The notes under the pieces: model-generated
Database searches by the model: none
What the model was told of the DNA's origin: nothing
The model's input: the letters and a program-made list of their open reading frames with translations, nothing else
Program-made: the position numbers and the translations under genes
NCBI RefSeq assembly: GCF_013385175.1
Contig: NZ_JABZEO010000021.1
Coordinates: 1-42,930 of the forward strand
Direction: 5' to 3'
Length of the DNA: 42,930 nucleotides
From: Allochromatium humboldtianum
GTDB taxonomy: Bacteria > Pseudomonadota > Gammaproteobacteria > Chromatiales > Chromatiaceae
Part shown: positions 18,101-22,350 of the stretch, one piece after another
Position numbering within the stretch: the first letter of the stretch is position 1
Layout of the letters: each line of letters begins with the position of its first letter

Positions 18101-19876
18101 GATGTGCGTCTTGACGGAGCCCAGACCGCACCAGGCTTCCTGGTGCCCGGCGTCGGGACGCAGGGCGGCAAAGGCGTCCTTCAGGCCATTGATCTCGATG
18201 GGGTCGCCCAGGGGGGTGCCGGTACCGTGGGTTTCGATGTAGGTGACAGTCGCGGGGTCGACCCCGGCGCGCCGGAAGGCCTTCTGGATGAGCCCGCTCT
18301 GGGCCACCGGATTGGGGGCGGTGAGCGCGGCGGCCCGCCCGCCGTGATTCTCCGCTGTGCCCAGGATCAGGGCCTGGATCGGATCACCGTCGCGCTGGGC
18401 CGCCGCCAGGGGTTTCAACAGCAGCGCGGCGACACCCTCGCCCCGCACATAGCCATCGGCCGCGGCATCGAAGGTCCGGCAGCGTCCGGTCGGGCTGATC
18501 ATGCCGGTCGTGGCGGCCGCCCGCGTGGTGTCCGGATCCAGGATCAGATTCACCCCGCCGACGATCGCCATCTCGCATTCGCCCGCCTGGAGCGCGACCA
18601 CCGCGCGGTGCACGGCGACGAGCGAGCTGGAACAGGCGGTATCGATGATGGCGCTGGGACCGTGCAAATCCAGTTGATGCGAAACCCGGCTCGCGATGAA
18701 GGACGGCGCCGTCCCCAGTAGCCGTTGGGCGGTGGAATCGACGGACGGATCGGCGCTTTCGCCGTCATACTCAGAGACGCCGACCACGCCGACGAACACC
18801 CCGGTTCGGCTTCCGGCGAGTTCTCCAGGCCGTAGCCCCGCATCCTCGATCGCCCGCCAGGCAGTCTCCAGGAACAAGCGTTGGCGCGGATCCAGGGCGG
18901 CGGCCTCGCGGGGCGAGATGCCGAAGAAGGGCGCGTCGAAGGCGTCGATGTCGTCGATGTAGGCGCCGATCGGAGCATCCGCCGACGCCCACAGCGCGCG
19001 TCGTTCCGCCGGGAGCTCGGTGACACAGTCCCGCCCCTCGATCAGGTTCCGCCAGAACCGATCGATGTCGGCCGCCCGCGGCAGACGCGCATCCACGCCG
19101 ATGATGGCGATCGGCTGGCTGCCGGCTTCCGGTCGCCGGCTTCCAGTCGCCTGCCGCTCGCTCTCTGGCTGGCGGCTGGAAGCTGGCGGCTGAAAGCTGG
19201 CGGCTGAAAGGAATTCCGACGAGAAGCGGTCGGCATGATGGCGCGCGAAGTGGTCGGCCAGATTGCGCACCGTCTTGAGCTGGAAGAACAGGGTCGCATC
19301 GATTCCGGTGTCGAACCGGCGGTTCAGTTCCACCGCCAGCCGGGTGAAGCGGATCGAATCGAAGCCCAGCTCGCCGAGCGGGCGGTCGATCGGGAGGCCG
19401 TCCGGTTCGACCCCGAGCAGGTCGGCCAGGATGTTCCGCAGTCCGGCCGCGATCGCCTGCGGCAGATCGCTGCCCGGATGGCTCGCGGTCGCCGGCGGGG
19501 CGGCGCGGTGATCCCGGACGCCGTGCCGGTCGAGCAGGTCGGCGAAGGACTCGACCGCCAGGGCACGGCGGTCGATCTTGCGATTGGGCGTGAGCGGAAA
19601 ATCCGAGAGCCGCTCGAACCGGGCCGGGATCATGTACTCGGGCACAAGATCCGACAGCCAGGCGCGTAGCGCGTCGGCGCCGATGTCCGCGTCGCCTCCC
19701 TCCTGTCCGATCCAGAACGCGGCCAGGCAGGGATGGCCCCCGGTCTCCGTCCTCGCCACCACCACCGAGTCGCGAATCCCGGGACGCGCGTTCAGATGCG
19801 CCTCGACCTCACCCGGCTCCACCCGGAACCCGTTGATCTTGACCTGATGATCGATACGACCGATGTATTCAAACAT
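197..19876 (-). CDS. Trans-AT polyketide synthase/NRPS, second part (A-lid to truncated KR), frame-broken at 5' end and cut at 3' end
   Basis: A 6559-residue megasynthase with no acyltransferase domain, so malonyl units must come from a trans-acting AT. Domain order, with approximate residues: A-domain lid (1-105, A10 Lys100), PCP (Ser about 176), KS3 (Cys415), cMT (SAM loop about 929), ACP, KS4 (Cys1454), DH, KR (about 2410-2560), cMT (about 2850), ACP (about 3098), KS5 (Cys3370), KR (about 4003-4143), ACP (about 4309), KS6 (Cys4581), ECH (5030-5280), ACP (about 5363), KS7 (Cys5671), DH (about 6140-6300) and the N-terminal part of a KR, where it stops. All five KS keep the Cys and both His. 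The ATG is an internal Met of an adenylation domain, not a natural start: the upstream gene ends eight bases into it, in another frame. The stop lies next to an IS-like end. It is probably a disrupted gene, although an assembly error at 19870 cannot be excluded. Confidence 0.9.
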   Translation of the reverse strand: MFEYIGRIDHQVKINGFRVEPGEVEAHLNARPGIRDSVVVARTETGGHPCLAAFWIGQEGGDADIGADALRAWLSDLVPEYMIPARFERLSDFPLTPNRKIDRRALAVESFADLLDRHGVRDHRAAPPATASHPGSDLPQAIAAGLRNILADLLGVEPDGLPIDRPLGELGFDSIRFTRLAVELNRRFDTGIDATLFFQLKTVRNLADHFARHHADRFSSEFLSAASFQPPASSRQPESERQATGSRRPEAGSQPIAIIGVDARLPRAADIDRFWRNLIEGRDCVTELPAERRALWASADAPIGAYIDDIDAFDAPFFGISPREAAALDPRQRLFLETAWRAIEDAGLRPGELAGSRTGVFVGVVGVSEYDGESADPSVDSTAQRLLGTAPSFIASRVSHQLDLHGPSAIIDTACSSSLVAVHRAVVALQAGECEMAIVGGVNLILDPDTTRAAATTGMISPTGRCRTFDAAADGYVRGEGVAALLLKPLAAAQRDGDPIQALILGTAENHGGRAAALTAPNPVAQSGLIQKAFRRAGVDPATVTYIETHGTGTPLGDPIEINGLKDAFAALRPDAGHQEAWCGLGSVKTHIGHLEAAAGLAGLIKVLLAMRHGEIPGNLHFATCNPNIDLARSPFFIVDDNRPWRRLRDGSGLEIPRRAGVSSFGFSGSNAHVVLEEYAPEGFGDGRSEPTHAGRRAPLPPHAFERRRYWLRPLAARSAVGSPEIDAIADAVDVSAALDPARVARDGEGFEDIERIGRLIVLRLLQARGRLREPGESLSVADLRALLEVAPGYARLCDLLVGFLTQGGILEERDGGLVATEVVARPQTVRELNDLDEVKAAFCRDHPGLAPHGRFAWRCIEALPDVISRRLPATEVLFPQGSVEAIAQIYQGTPLMDHFNRLTAAVVREAVRRLLQRRDAAHGPIRVLEVGAGSGATTLEVATALAEFGDRVEYVYSDVAAGFMRFGQSRLRPLLPRLEFRRLDLEQDGVAQGFERQGFEIVIGANVLHTTRRLQRSLGTIRNLLKPRGLLVLVEAIEARIFNGLTYGLLEGWWQIEDAERRLPNAPHLSVEQWRQMLREEGFGEARVLGRSSDLERRMFQAVILGELAPEATAADPVPEVAAPRQSPVQPSGAGQASATGNRAPRPAPSSDIEVLEQRIVAVVRRTLQSESEFSIDDTFESLGVDSILAVEIAETLNAGLPVPMRSTDLFNFATVRRLGQHLHTLMERAGVSLAGEASPVEPSEQDRTDAESGAIESGEPTDPRLGTDPRFETDGLFGNTATPIAIIGLACQYPEAADAGEFWSNLKNGRDCIREVPHSRWPLEGFFSEDRRAPARSYGKWGGFLRDAAGFDPYFFNFSPRDADLMDPQQRLFLMESWHALEDAGYSDRTLDGSRCGVFAGCVNGDYEFRLREGDDWGEAQSFTGNAGAILAARLAYHLNLRGPCLTIDTACSSSLVAVHTACESLRAGSCDLALAGGVTVLSTPRFHVWASKAGMLSADGRCRTFAADADGIVPSEGVGVVVLKRLDEAIRDGDPIRAVIRGSGVNQDGKTNGITAPSAPSQTALEVAVYEQAGIDPETIDYIECHGTGTRLGDPIEVQALTDAFRHFTNASDYCGLGSVKTNIGHALSAAGVAGLIKLVLALEHDEIPPSIHGGLVNPKLELAGTPFRLTREARPWRSRPDRPRRAAVSAFGFSGTNAHVLIEEAPRLPPVAGRDKPAYLLTLSAKTDRALQRRLADLSHWLTTSDGRATTLQAVSRTLNLGRSHFRKRCAFVAASMDEFRELVDRVVGGDSPQGYIAQVEDRLAAEDRRLGAQRLARRLEDLRRSTGESYRLALLEIARDYTRGLDPDWEALHDAESPRRCSMPGYPFDLRPFWYGSGDGPEAIRLEPVAATGDGWTFSRHFRADEPLLAHHRVQGRPILPGVGYLELVLRAVRSRRLQAGVELRSVTWLRPFENGGELRVASAPTEAGFRFSITRAGASGVELARGEWRVAGETPEAERVDLAGLRARLSEHIDGAAFYDWCERSGVDYGAYFRCLTDLWLGAGESLAHLRLPADGEHDWAESILHSSLLDGALQAAAGLLWSSGEVAPPRLPFGVEQVRLLAPLQPEMWVHVRGDLALGAEIDLLDPDGLPCVRLTGYTTRESVGARVSAKEPSVEDPLVREPNGLYLEPVWVERVPAGQRTDLPSGVVWLVSNAQHSFERRLSGRLDELYELRLGRESGRLSETVWTVDVRDPGAMSRVIAELPNPGAILWSLHPEPGERPGALEAIRHAKETGVLAMFRLIRALQSRGAWEAPLRLILVTRNIWTVVDQDRGDPAFAAVVGLFGSVRNENPDLVTLGVDLEEDSEASVEASLAAVFSEPPQVGNTRVAWRAGRRYEQVLRPIEPAPAGRRAFRERGVYLIAGGAGGIGYALARHLASEYHARIALLGRRPADREIEHQLVTLAELGGEALYLRADIADAAEIKAAFSVVRERWGRIDGVVHSALVLRDRWLARMREEDFLAALDPKVEGMVNLAHAARRSGAGWLLAFSSINAFLTAAGQGNYAAGSLFLDSYARWALDALGLPTRVIDWGYWGEIGVVADEHYRAAMTALGWSSIHEAEGLEVIERVLAQDIPQIIYAKGSERLMRDQLGVEFEPVRDAPGHDTSWRFEDLIRDLTEADPDGSLPTRAALQRDAAALERLDRLAERLLVERLRSLGGPGDDTGTPDLDRLAARLGVIPRHDRLLGTLRGILTQAAAGGEQEEAAMLERRFLEEHPGFAGHVELLRTCVEALPEVLRGRRPATEVMFPGGSLRLVERIYSGTAQIDYLNQLLAIVVERAVRRRLADLAPGQKVRVVEIGAGTGSTTAVVARALRRYADRVDYVFTDVSMGFRKRFDSHFAADYPFMRFEVMDLDCRLEEQRLPAGEADIILAANALHVCASLERSLRLLRELLRGDGLLVLNEVQEVTVFNSLTYGLLDGWWRFEDGHRRLPGSPILDRARWERALIEEGFSPVAFAERLRHASAPLVGTVVFARSGGVPSPSIPHDRPADEASPAMRPADRADAPRADRDKTVERRVRERIAAVFERVIRVPPSDLTPEATFDQLGVDSIVAAELVEALNQEFGVELRSVDLFNYTTLPSLADRLIALQGTNPVRPSDVEPVPNEARVEVPVVEAPTAVPNPAASFQLPASSFQPESGPLEADRWKPAPDAIAIIGYSLRVPGADSPAEFWSNLRDGIDSVREVSPERWRLDDFHTEGRETPGRSYCRHGGFLSNIDGFDPLFFNISPHEAELMDPQQRIFLMECWKALEDAGYAGSDLDGRRCGVFAGCSVGDYESVLRAAGRDGEAYAFMGLSPAILPSRISYWLNLKGPSIAVDTACSASAVAIHLACESLRQGASDMALSGGVSILSTPRLHVLASQTGMLSRTGACRAFGAGADGFVPSEACAVLLLKRLDEAVRDGDHIHGVIRGSAINQDGKTTGITAPNGPSQTALIRSVYEQYGIDPTTIGYVECHGTGTKLGDPIEIGALTDAFRAFTDRRGFCPLGSVKSNIGHAMMASAAVSVIKVLLALKHAQIPPTLHCDDPNPDIDFAAGPFFPNLRLRPWTRESGSPRRAAVSAFGFSGTNVHLVIEEPPARPPAVAETGDRLFTLSARDPIALRRRVEGLVACLDDGLDAGSPVSLEEISHGLNVGRGHFEHRLALVAGDRLELRQSLRLWLEGALVENLWSGTVRRSVADDVEAVSVDGPPTRARLLELAALYVSGREIAWSSLHARPVRRIQLPVYPFTLERFWADPPERGEPETVRVRPVEAAPPVSPAVEEMLFAPVWREAPMTSDPTSPPQGPVLVVDSGDGLVRAIAERYPDLTLLRSQPTGETEYADLIATQAPRVILVRAQEGVIGIEEVYRLARALVSSPGSRPVRLILVLSSEAPPALAAIPAFLATLAQERPGIRVLSLTLDDDRAVADELFADDSAREVRRCAGGREIRTLEAHPLGAVGLGFRESGVCLISGGAGGLGWILSRHLVETYRARLVWIGRSEPDARLRARIQELAALGGQVLYVRGDVGREEDVQSAVRLARERFGAIHAVIHAAGVLHNNFLIKKELGEFRRVLAPKLLGAMHLDAVLKDEPLDAFVLFSSVAGVLPEPGQGDYAYANRFLDEFAVRREGLRARGLRHGRSLAIDWQMWRDGGMATGAEAAEQTERQSGLPALESASGLRLLERALGSAGLVSGLCCLGRRDRIVERIERVQANPAFSSRPPASSDQPPAASSLAESWKPEADAQQQIEQFVKQQVAELFKVPLDQFEMERPFAEYGLDSILVTRFNARITELIPEVSRTLLFEFPHARALSAHLLSAHGAELESLFAAVPVAQERSEPAEARAAPIEDSPSVHTVPEVQSAPQPDSNDSNDSTEIAIIGLAGRYPQAPDLAAFWDNLTHGRDCIREVPPERWDAEACHDPDPARAAEGKIYCKWGGFLDGVDLFDPGFFSMAPIEAETLDPQTRLFLQTAWHALEDAGYARSRLLAWHRREERARVGVFAGVTQNSYQLLGVMRNLETRTRVDQSGEWSLANHVSYFFDFSGPSLPVDTACSSSLTAIHLACESLRRGECDLALAGGVNLHLHPIKYASACALGMLSPSGRCHSFGADGDGYVPGEGVGVVILKPLAQARRDGDHIYGVIKASAVNHGGRTNGFTVPSPAAQGAVVGQALRQAGIDPRTIGYVEAHGTGTRLGDPIEVDGLTRAFTSGQDAGASGWCALGSVKSNIGHLEAAAGIAGLTKILLQFRHRTLVPTLNAERPNPDIDFSRTPFVLQRELRDWVVPEGQPRRAGLSSFGAGGTNAHLIVEEYRMEPPKDRLPVTTTGSEWLIPLSARGETELRSAVGNLLGYLWSPDAEADLSALAYTLQVARAELAERVAFVVGDLEALKRRLAAFLDSEPTEAIRGRADQERVAIDPVAIDRMDLRAIARAWVTGAEIDWRVLHPGGVPHRVPQLPGYPFLADRYWYGSFVSGKATADRPAPAPVAEPPAARTVVDTTHWLASAGHFEARPEVRMERLDAGILVVRMEDRANRNMFTEALLHGLMHCFDQVERDPSVRVVVVTGCDKVFSMGGTREELLTLTGNVATFADMEFIFKGFLQCRVPVIAAIQGHASGGGLVFGLYADMVVMAEEGLYSAVFTKYGFTPGLGATLILPDKLGGALAVEMMMTAATYRGTDLKQRGANVLFQPQARVLDEAIALARSLTRIPDYTLRTLKDSLAREKLARLPAVIAEELRMHGETFGHPEVKARISRFFREDGEDQGDEDADLKETAGDESSAMDAATPAVAPPPPAIASGTTVPALEAEDLRRTMALSLCDKLHIEPGTLDRRMSFRDLGLDSITGVEFIHEVNRTFGLGLDASIVYDLTHFDALADHVASLVETATKPATTTPPAAKPTSAPAKLQLRDVSADPPSPPAEARKPITLSPVGVSVESNLNPPPALAAASLQLPASSFPPESERLETDRRRPAPDAIAIIGLSCRLPGAPDLDTFWRHLAQGVDSVSVVPRDRFDVERLFDPDPEAIDKTYCKWGGFIDEVDRFDPLFFNLSHAEAEVMDPQQRLFLEEAWKAFEHAGYCSRSLNGTRCGLFVGAAMGEYGAILKRENPELFHTAFAGMGLTPSIMVARISYLLNLKGPSMALDTACSSSLVALHQACRSLEVGDCDLALAGGINLILEPDQLVTTSKLRMLSPTGRCRPFDHRADGIALSEGVAMVIVKRLDEALRDGDHIYGVIEATGINQDGKTNGITSPSATSQTELQRRVLERAGVNPEWIGLMEAHGTGTRLGDPVEVRGLNETFRAYTRKRGFCALGSVKSNIGHTSFASGLAGLIKVLLAFEHEQIPPTLHFERPNEEIRFDDSPFFVNTEPQEWRRTPGRPRHAAVSSFGYSGTNAYAVLSDFDDGGRAESVDGLELIVLSAKTRAALDESVARLHDRLDPSGTTFRANLRLDDLAFTLQTGRDALEFRLAWIVGGLDALRQRLAEARRGDLSHAYQGLPVRDSGRMPVAAERQAALETDAETELPRLARAWVEGAEIDWTPLWRSRSARRTALPTYPFARERCWVQSAAPDRARTDVGVQSPSPRPLPAGREPERLPTDDSITIPLAADDLRLLGHRVKGHVTVSGALMLELVAAAIAETRGGAADAVEFEQVVWLEPLVAENGVDLRVRLDSEPGGTLSFQILAGTSPSVTHAEGRARIDRARTPERVDHSAWPAAGPHRQSGDELYAWLARAGLDYRDDYRVIEDIQWDDDRAIARLRLPAGMDARKVLNCFLLDGALQAASVLAAASGGATAVPFAIDRLWCNGLNAPGLVEVRRGVRRGDIQTFDLRLFDQDGLARLEIQGFGIRASGPPSAPIYLRPHWERRERPDTQVGDSGGVGRLLLFGDDDGLDGELRAAWPRLEIQRVNGSLYPAAGHRNEGSSSDEFRGDETSLERLLETTAPDYILYRLKPTSDDPSGAFESLFPLSKALVRQGLTKPVTVLCLGSDASDPAFMALGAFGRTVAQEQPMLRIKTLATGSADVSRLREIVAELW
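200..3385 (-). other. Module KS7-DH-KR, truncated in the KR
   Basis: KS7 is intact (Cys codon 2864-2866, EAHGTGT, NIGHTS). The dehydratase motif is HRVKGHVTVS: the His and Gly are present but the final Pro is Ser. LLDGALQ keeps the Asp. The KR is represented only by its N-terminal structural half, ending AELW and a stop. The NADPH-binding and catalytic half is missing, as is any following ACP or thioesterase. Confidence 0.8.
3384..3460. repeat. Palindromic heptad repeat, copy 1 (linker before KS7)
   Basis: A right half of GCTGGAA units and a left half of TCCAGC-like units flank GCTCTCTGGC. It is in frame and encodes a Pro/Ser/Ala linker containing LPASSFPPES. It aligns closely with the copy at 10281-10360, the match running on into the KS start codons. 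Confidence 0.8.
3650..6665 (-). other. Module KS6-ECH-ACP, in-line PksI-like (ECH2) beta-branching domain
   Basis: KS6 is intact (Cys codon 6134-6136). The inserted domain (about 4030-4790) is a crotonase-fold enoyl-CoA hydratase/isomerase with FSMGGTREELL, VPVIAAIQGHASGGG and KYGFTPGLGAT. These match the decarboxylating ECH2 group (PksI/BaeI, CurF ECH2) that forms methyl or exomethylene beta-branches. The ACP after it has DSITGVEFIHEVNRTFG, resembling beta-branch ACPs but with Phe where those have Trp. The HMG synthase, ECH1, donor ACP and decarboxylating KS are not in the window. Confidence 0.75.
6671..6697. repeat. Short tandem repeat of a 9-base unit in the linker before KS6
   Basis: Three units GGAGTCGTT, GGAGTCGTT, GGAGTCGGG lie in frame and encode SNDSNDS-type residues immediately before KS6. 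It is probably slippage in an unstructured linker. Confidence 0.75.
6800..10285 (-). other. Module KS5-KR-ACP
   Basis: KS5 is intact (DTACSASAV, Cys codon 9767-9769; ECHGTGT; NIGHAM). The ketoreductase has GGAGGLG (about 7870), a lysine in APKLLG, FSSVAG and GQGDYAYAN. The ACP has YGLDSILVT. The predicted outcome is a beta-hydroxy unit. Confidence 0.85.
7062..7145. repeat. Palindromic heptad repeat, copy 2 (linker before an ACP)
   Basis: It contains CTTCCGGCTTCCAGCTTTC, then AGCCAGAGAGCTGG, then GGCTGGAGGCTGG and CGCTGGAAGC. The centre is the reverse complement of the TCTCTGGCT core in the other copies, as expected for a near-palindrome. It encodes RPPASSDQPPAASS in the linker between KR2 and its ACP. 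Confidence 0.75.
10281..10360. repeat. Palindromic heptad repeat, copy 3 (linker before KS5)
   Basis: Four uninterrupted 7-base units (CTGGAAG) at about 10322-10351 are preceded by a mirrored arm of TCCAGC units. It encodes FQLPASSFQPES just before KS5. Confidence 0.8.
10480..16030 (-). other. Module KS4-DH-KR-cMT-ACP
   Basis: KS4 is intact (Cys codon 15515-15517, ECHGTGT, NIGHA). The dehydratase has HRVQGRPILP (HxxxGxxxxP) and LLDGALQ with the second catalytic Asp. The ketoreductase has GGAGGIG, a lysine in DPKVEG, a serine in FSSINAF and the Tyr in GQGNYAAGS. The second cMT has VEIGAGTGS. The ACP has LGVDSIVAAE. The predicted unit is a 2-methyl-2-enoyl. Confidence 0.85.
16195..19115 (-). 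other. Module KS3-cMT-ACP
   Basis: KS3 has DTACSSSLVAVH (Cys codon 18632-18634), ETHGTGTP and HIGHLE. It is followed by a C-methyltransferase with VLEVGAGSG (about 17070-17095) and a late TYGLLEGWW motif typical of synthase cMTs, then an ACP with LGVDSILAVE. With no ketoreductase, the glycine-derived ketone would be kept next to a methylated alpha carbon. Confidence 0.85.
19115..19211. repeat. Palindromic heptad repeat, copy 4 (linker before KS3)
   Basis: The left arm is built of GCCGGCTTCCAGTC-like 14-mers, the centre is GCTCGCTCTCTGGC, and the right arm is alternating GGCTGGAAGCT and GGCGGCTGAAAGCT units. The period is 7, doubled to 14. It encodes FQPPASSRQPES before KS3. Confidence 0.8.
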
Positions 19877-22350
19877 AGCGAACCAAATCCCCCGTCCGGT
19901 AGAGCCGTTCGCCTGACTCGAACGGGCTCGTCACGAATCGCTCCCGCTCCAGGTCCGGCCGATTCAGATAGCCGAGCGCCACCCCGTCACCGGCGATCAG
20001 CAGTTCGCCGATCTCGCCCGGACGCACGGGGTTCATCGCTTCGTCGACGACATAGAACCGGGTATTGCCGATTGGCGTCCCCAGGTGCACTGGCTGACCC
20101 GGCTCGACCCTCTGCACCGACGACCAGACTGTGGTCTCGGTCGGACCGTACAGGTTCCAGAGCTCGCCCACCCGTTCGAGCAGGGCGGCGGCGAGCCGTT
20201 CGTCCCAGGCCTCGCCGCCGCAGAGCGCCTTGACGGTGGGGATAGCTCCCAGCTCGGCGGCGAGCAGCATCTTCCAGGTGGCGGGCGTGGCCTGGACGAT
20301 GGTGGCGCCCGAGCTCTCCACGGCCCGTTTCAATCGCACACCGTCTCGGACGCTGTCCTCGGGCAGGATCTCGACCTTTGCGCCCGTGATCAGCGGCAGG
20401 AAGAGCTCCAGCGCGGCGATGTCGAATGAGATCGTCGTCAACGCCAGCAGATGATCGCGCGCCGAGCAGCCGGGTGAGTCGGCCATGCAGGAGAGAAAGT
20501 GAACCAGGTTGCGATGCGTGATCCGCACCCCCTTCGGAACCCCGGTCGAGCCGGATGTGTAGATGACATAGGCCAGACTCTCGGGAGCGCGTGGCACCGC
20601 TGGCTCCGGCGGCGGCCCGGACTCGTCGAGCAGCGACTGGAGATCGACGCCCAGGGCGCGGACACCCGGCGGCCTCGGCTCGGAGGATGTCTGAGTCAGC
20701 GCTACGGCCACCCGCGAATCCGTCAGGATGTGCGCGATGCGCGCGGCGGGTTGCGCCAGATCGATGGGGACGTAGGCGGCGCCGGCGCGCCAGACGGCGA
20801 GCAGACCGACCAGCATCTCCAGCGAGCGATGCAGCATCACGGCCACCAGTGCTCCGGGTCGAACGCCCGCATCGACCAGACGACGGGCCAGACGGTCGGC
20901 GCAGGCGGTCAATTCGCGATAGGTCAGCCGCCGATCCTCGAAGATCGCGGCCACCGCGTCCGGGCGCCGTCCGGCCTGCTGGGCGATCAGCTCGTCGACG
21001 CACAGCGCGGGATAGACGAATGGCGCCGTTTGGTTGGATCCGCCGACCGTCGGTTTGCCTTCCAGTCCGTCGGCGATCCTGAAGTCGGGATCCGCGACGA
21101 TGCGATCGAGCAGATCGAGATAGCGCTCTGCCAGGGATTCGGCCGTGTCGCGGCTGTAGACGCCGGGGCGATACTTGAGATTGAGTCGCCAGTCCAGATC
21201 CTGCTCGATGACTTCAAGCACCAGGTCGAGCTCTCCGGTTTGATGAATCTCGGGCAGGAGACGGGAGACGAGACCCCGCTGAACCGGGTTCTCCCAACTC
21301 TGAAAGTAGAAGGCCGCCTGTAGCTGATAGTGCGATTCGGCGTCGTCTCTTTCCGCCAGTGCCCAGGACAGCCGACGGAACGGCAGGCGCCGATGCTCGA
21401 ACGCCTCCAGCAGCGTGGCGAAGACCCGGCGCAGGATCTCGCGAAAGGCCAGCGTGGGCGGGATCTCGACGGCGATCGGCAGCAGATTGGCGAAGCAGCC
21501 GATCACCTGATCGAAGCCCTCGGCCGGACGCAGATCCGTGACCACGCCCGCGACCACCCGTTCCTGTCTCCCCGCGATCGCCAGCAACGACTCGAACGCG
21601 GCCAGCAGGACCGCCTGGAGGGTGGTGCGCTCCGCGACCGCGAGCGACCTGAGCGCGCTCACCCGGTCGCTGGGGATGGATCTCGCGATCAGTGCCCCGG
21701 CGTCTGCGGCGCCGGTTCCATCCCGCGCAATGGCGAGCGGCGGGAATCCCTCCGGAAAGCGTCCGAGCCAATAAGCGCGATCGGCCTCGAACGTCGGGCC
21801 GGTCAGGTAGTCGGTCTCCCGTGCGACGAAGTCGGCAAAACCGGGCCCGCCGGGCGTGGGACTCGACGCCGTCTCCTCGACGGCCAGACGGTAATGGCGT
21901 TGGATGTCTTCGAGCATCACCCCCAGTGAATGACCATCGAAGATCAGATGATGGAAGACGAGCAGCAGCAGACTCCGGTCGTCGGACAGCGACAGTACGG
22001 TCGCGTGCCACAGGGGACCGCGCTCGAGATCCAGTGGCTGACGACCCAGCTCCCAGAGCTGCCGCGACAGCTGTGGTTCACTCCAGGACGCCGCGTCGAT
22101 CCGCGACACCGCTACGGGGCTGGGTGGACCGACGGTCTGGAGCGGCTCGCCGGTCGTGGCTGGAAAGACCGTTCGCAAGGCTGGATGCAGGGTTGCGAGT
22201 TCGGTCAGCGCCTGGGTCAGGGCCTGAACCTCGATGGGCTCATCCCAGCGCCAGGCCACTGGAATGTAGTAGTCGCGATTCTCGGGATCGAGCGTCTGGA
22301 TCGCCCGGATCGCCCGCTGGCTCTCACAGAGCCCGAAATCTGTCGCCGTT
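19240..22350 (-). other. NRPS module C-A-PCP, predicted glycine, split across two genes
   Basis: The condensation domain has HHLIFDG (about 21935-21953). The adenylation pocket, read by hand against GrsA numbering, gives D-I-L-Q-L-G-L-V-W plus the A10 lysine, one conservative change from the glycine code DILQLGLIWK. The core ends at 19871. The lid, with GRIDHQVK and PNRKID (Lys codon 19577-19579), is in the next frame, followed by a PCP with LGFDSIRF (about 19350). Glycine activation is predicted only if the two parts work together. Confidence 0.8.
19862..19886 (-). other. Frame break in the adenylation domain (GTT TGA / ATG overlap)
   Basis: On the minus strand the sequence CGCTATGTTTGAATAC ends the first frame (R-Y-V-stop) and opens the second (ATG TTT GAA TAC, M-F-E-Y). 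Normal adenylation domains have about four residues (x-x-Asp-Gly) between these blocks. A 14-base deletion between two TATGT repeats in a parent reading R-Y-V-x-D-G-M-F-E-Y gives exactly this sequence. The four-residue loop is lost and the frame moves by +1. Confidence 0.7.

Noticed and set aside
19862-19886. Confident annotation of programmed +1 frameshifting at GTT TGA
   Set aside because: The stop context resembles prfB, but the Shine-Dalgarno-like G-run is about 14 bases away instead of 3 and the P-site codon is GTT, so it is kept only as an alternative.
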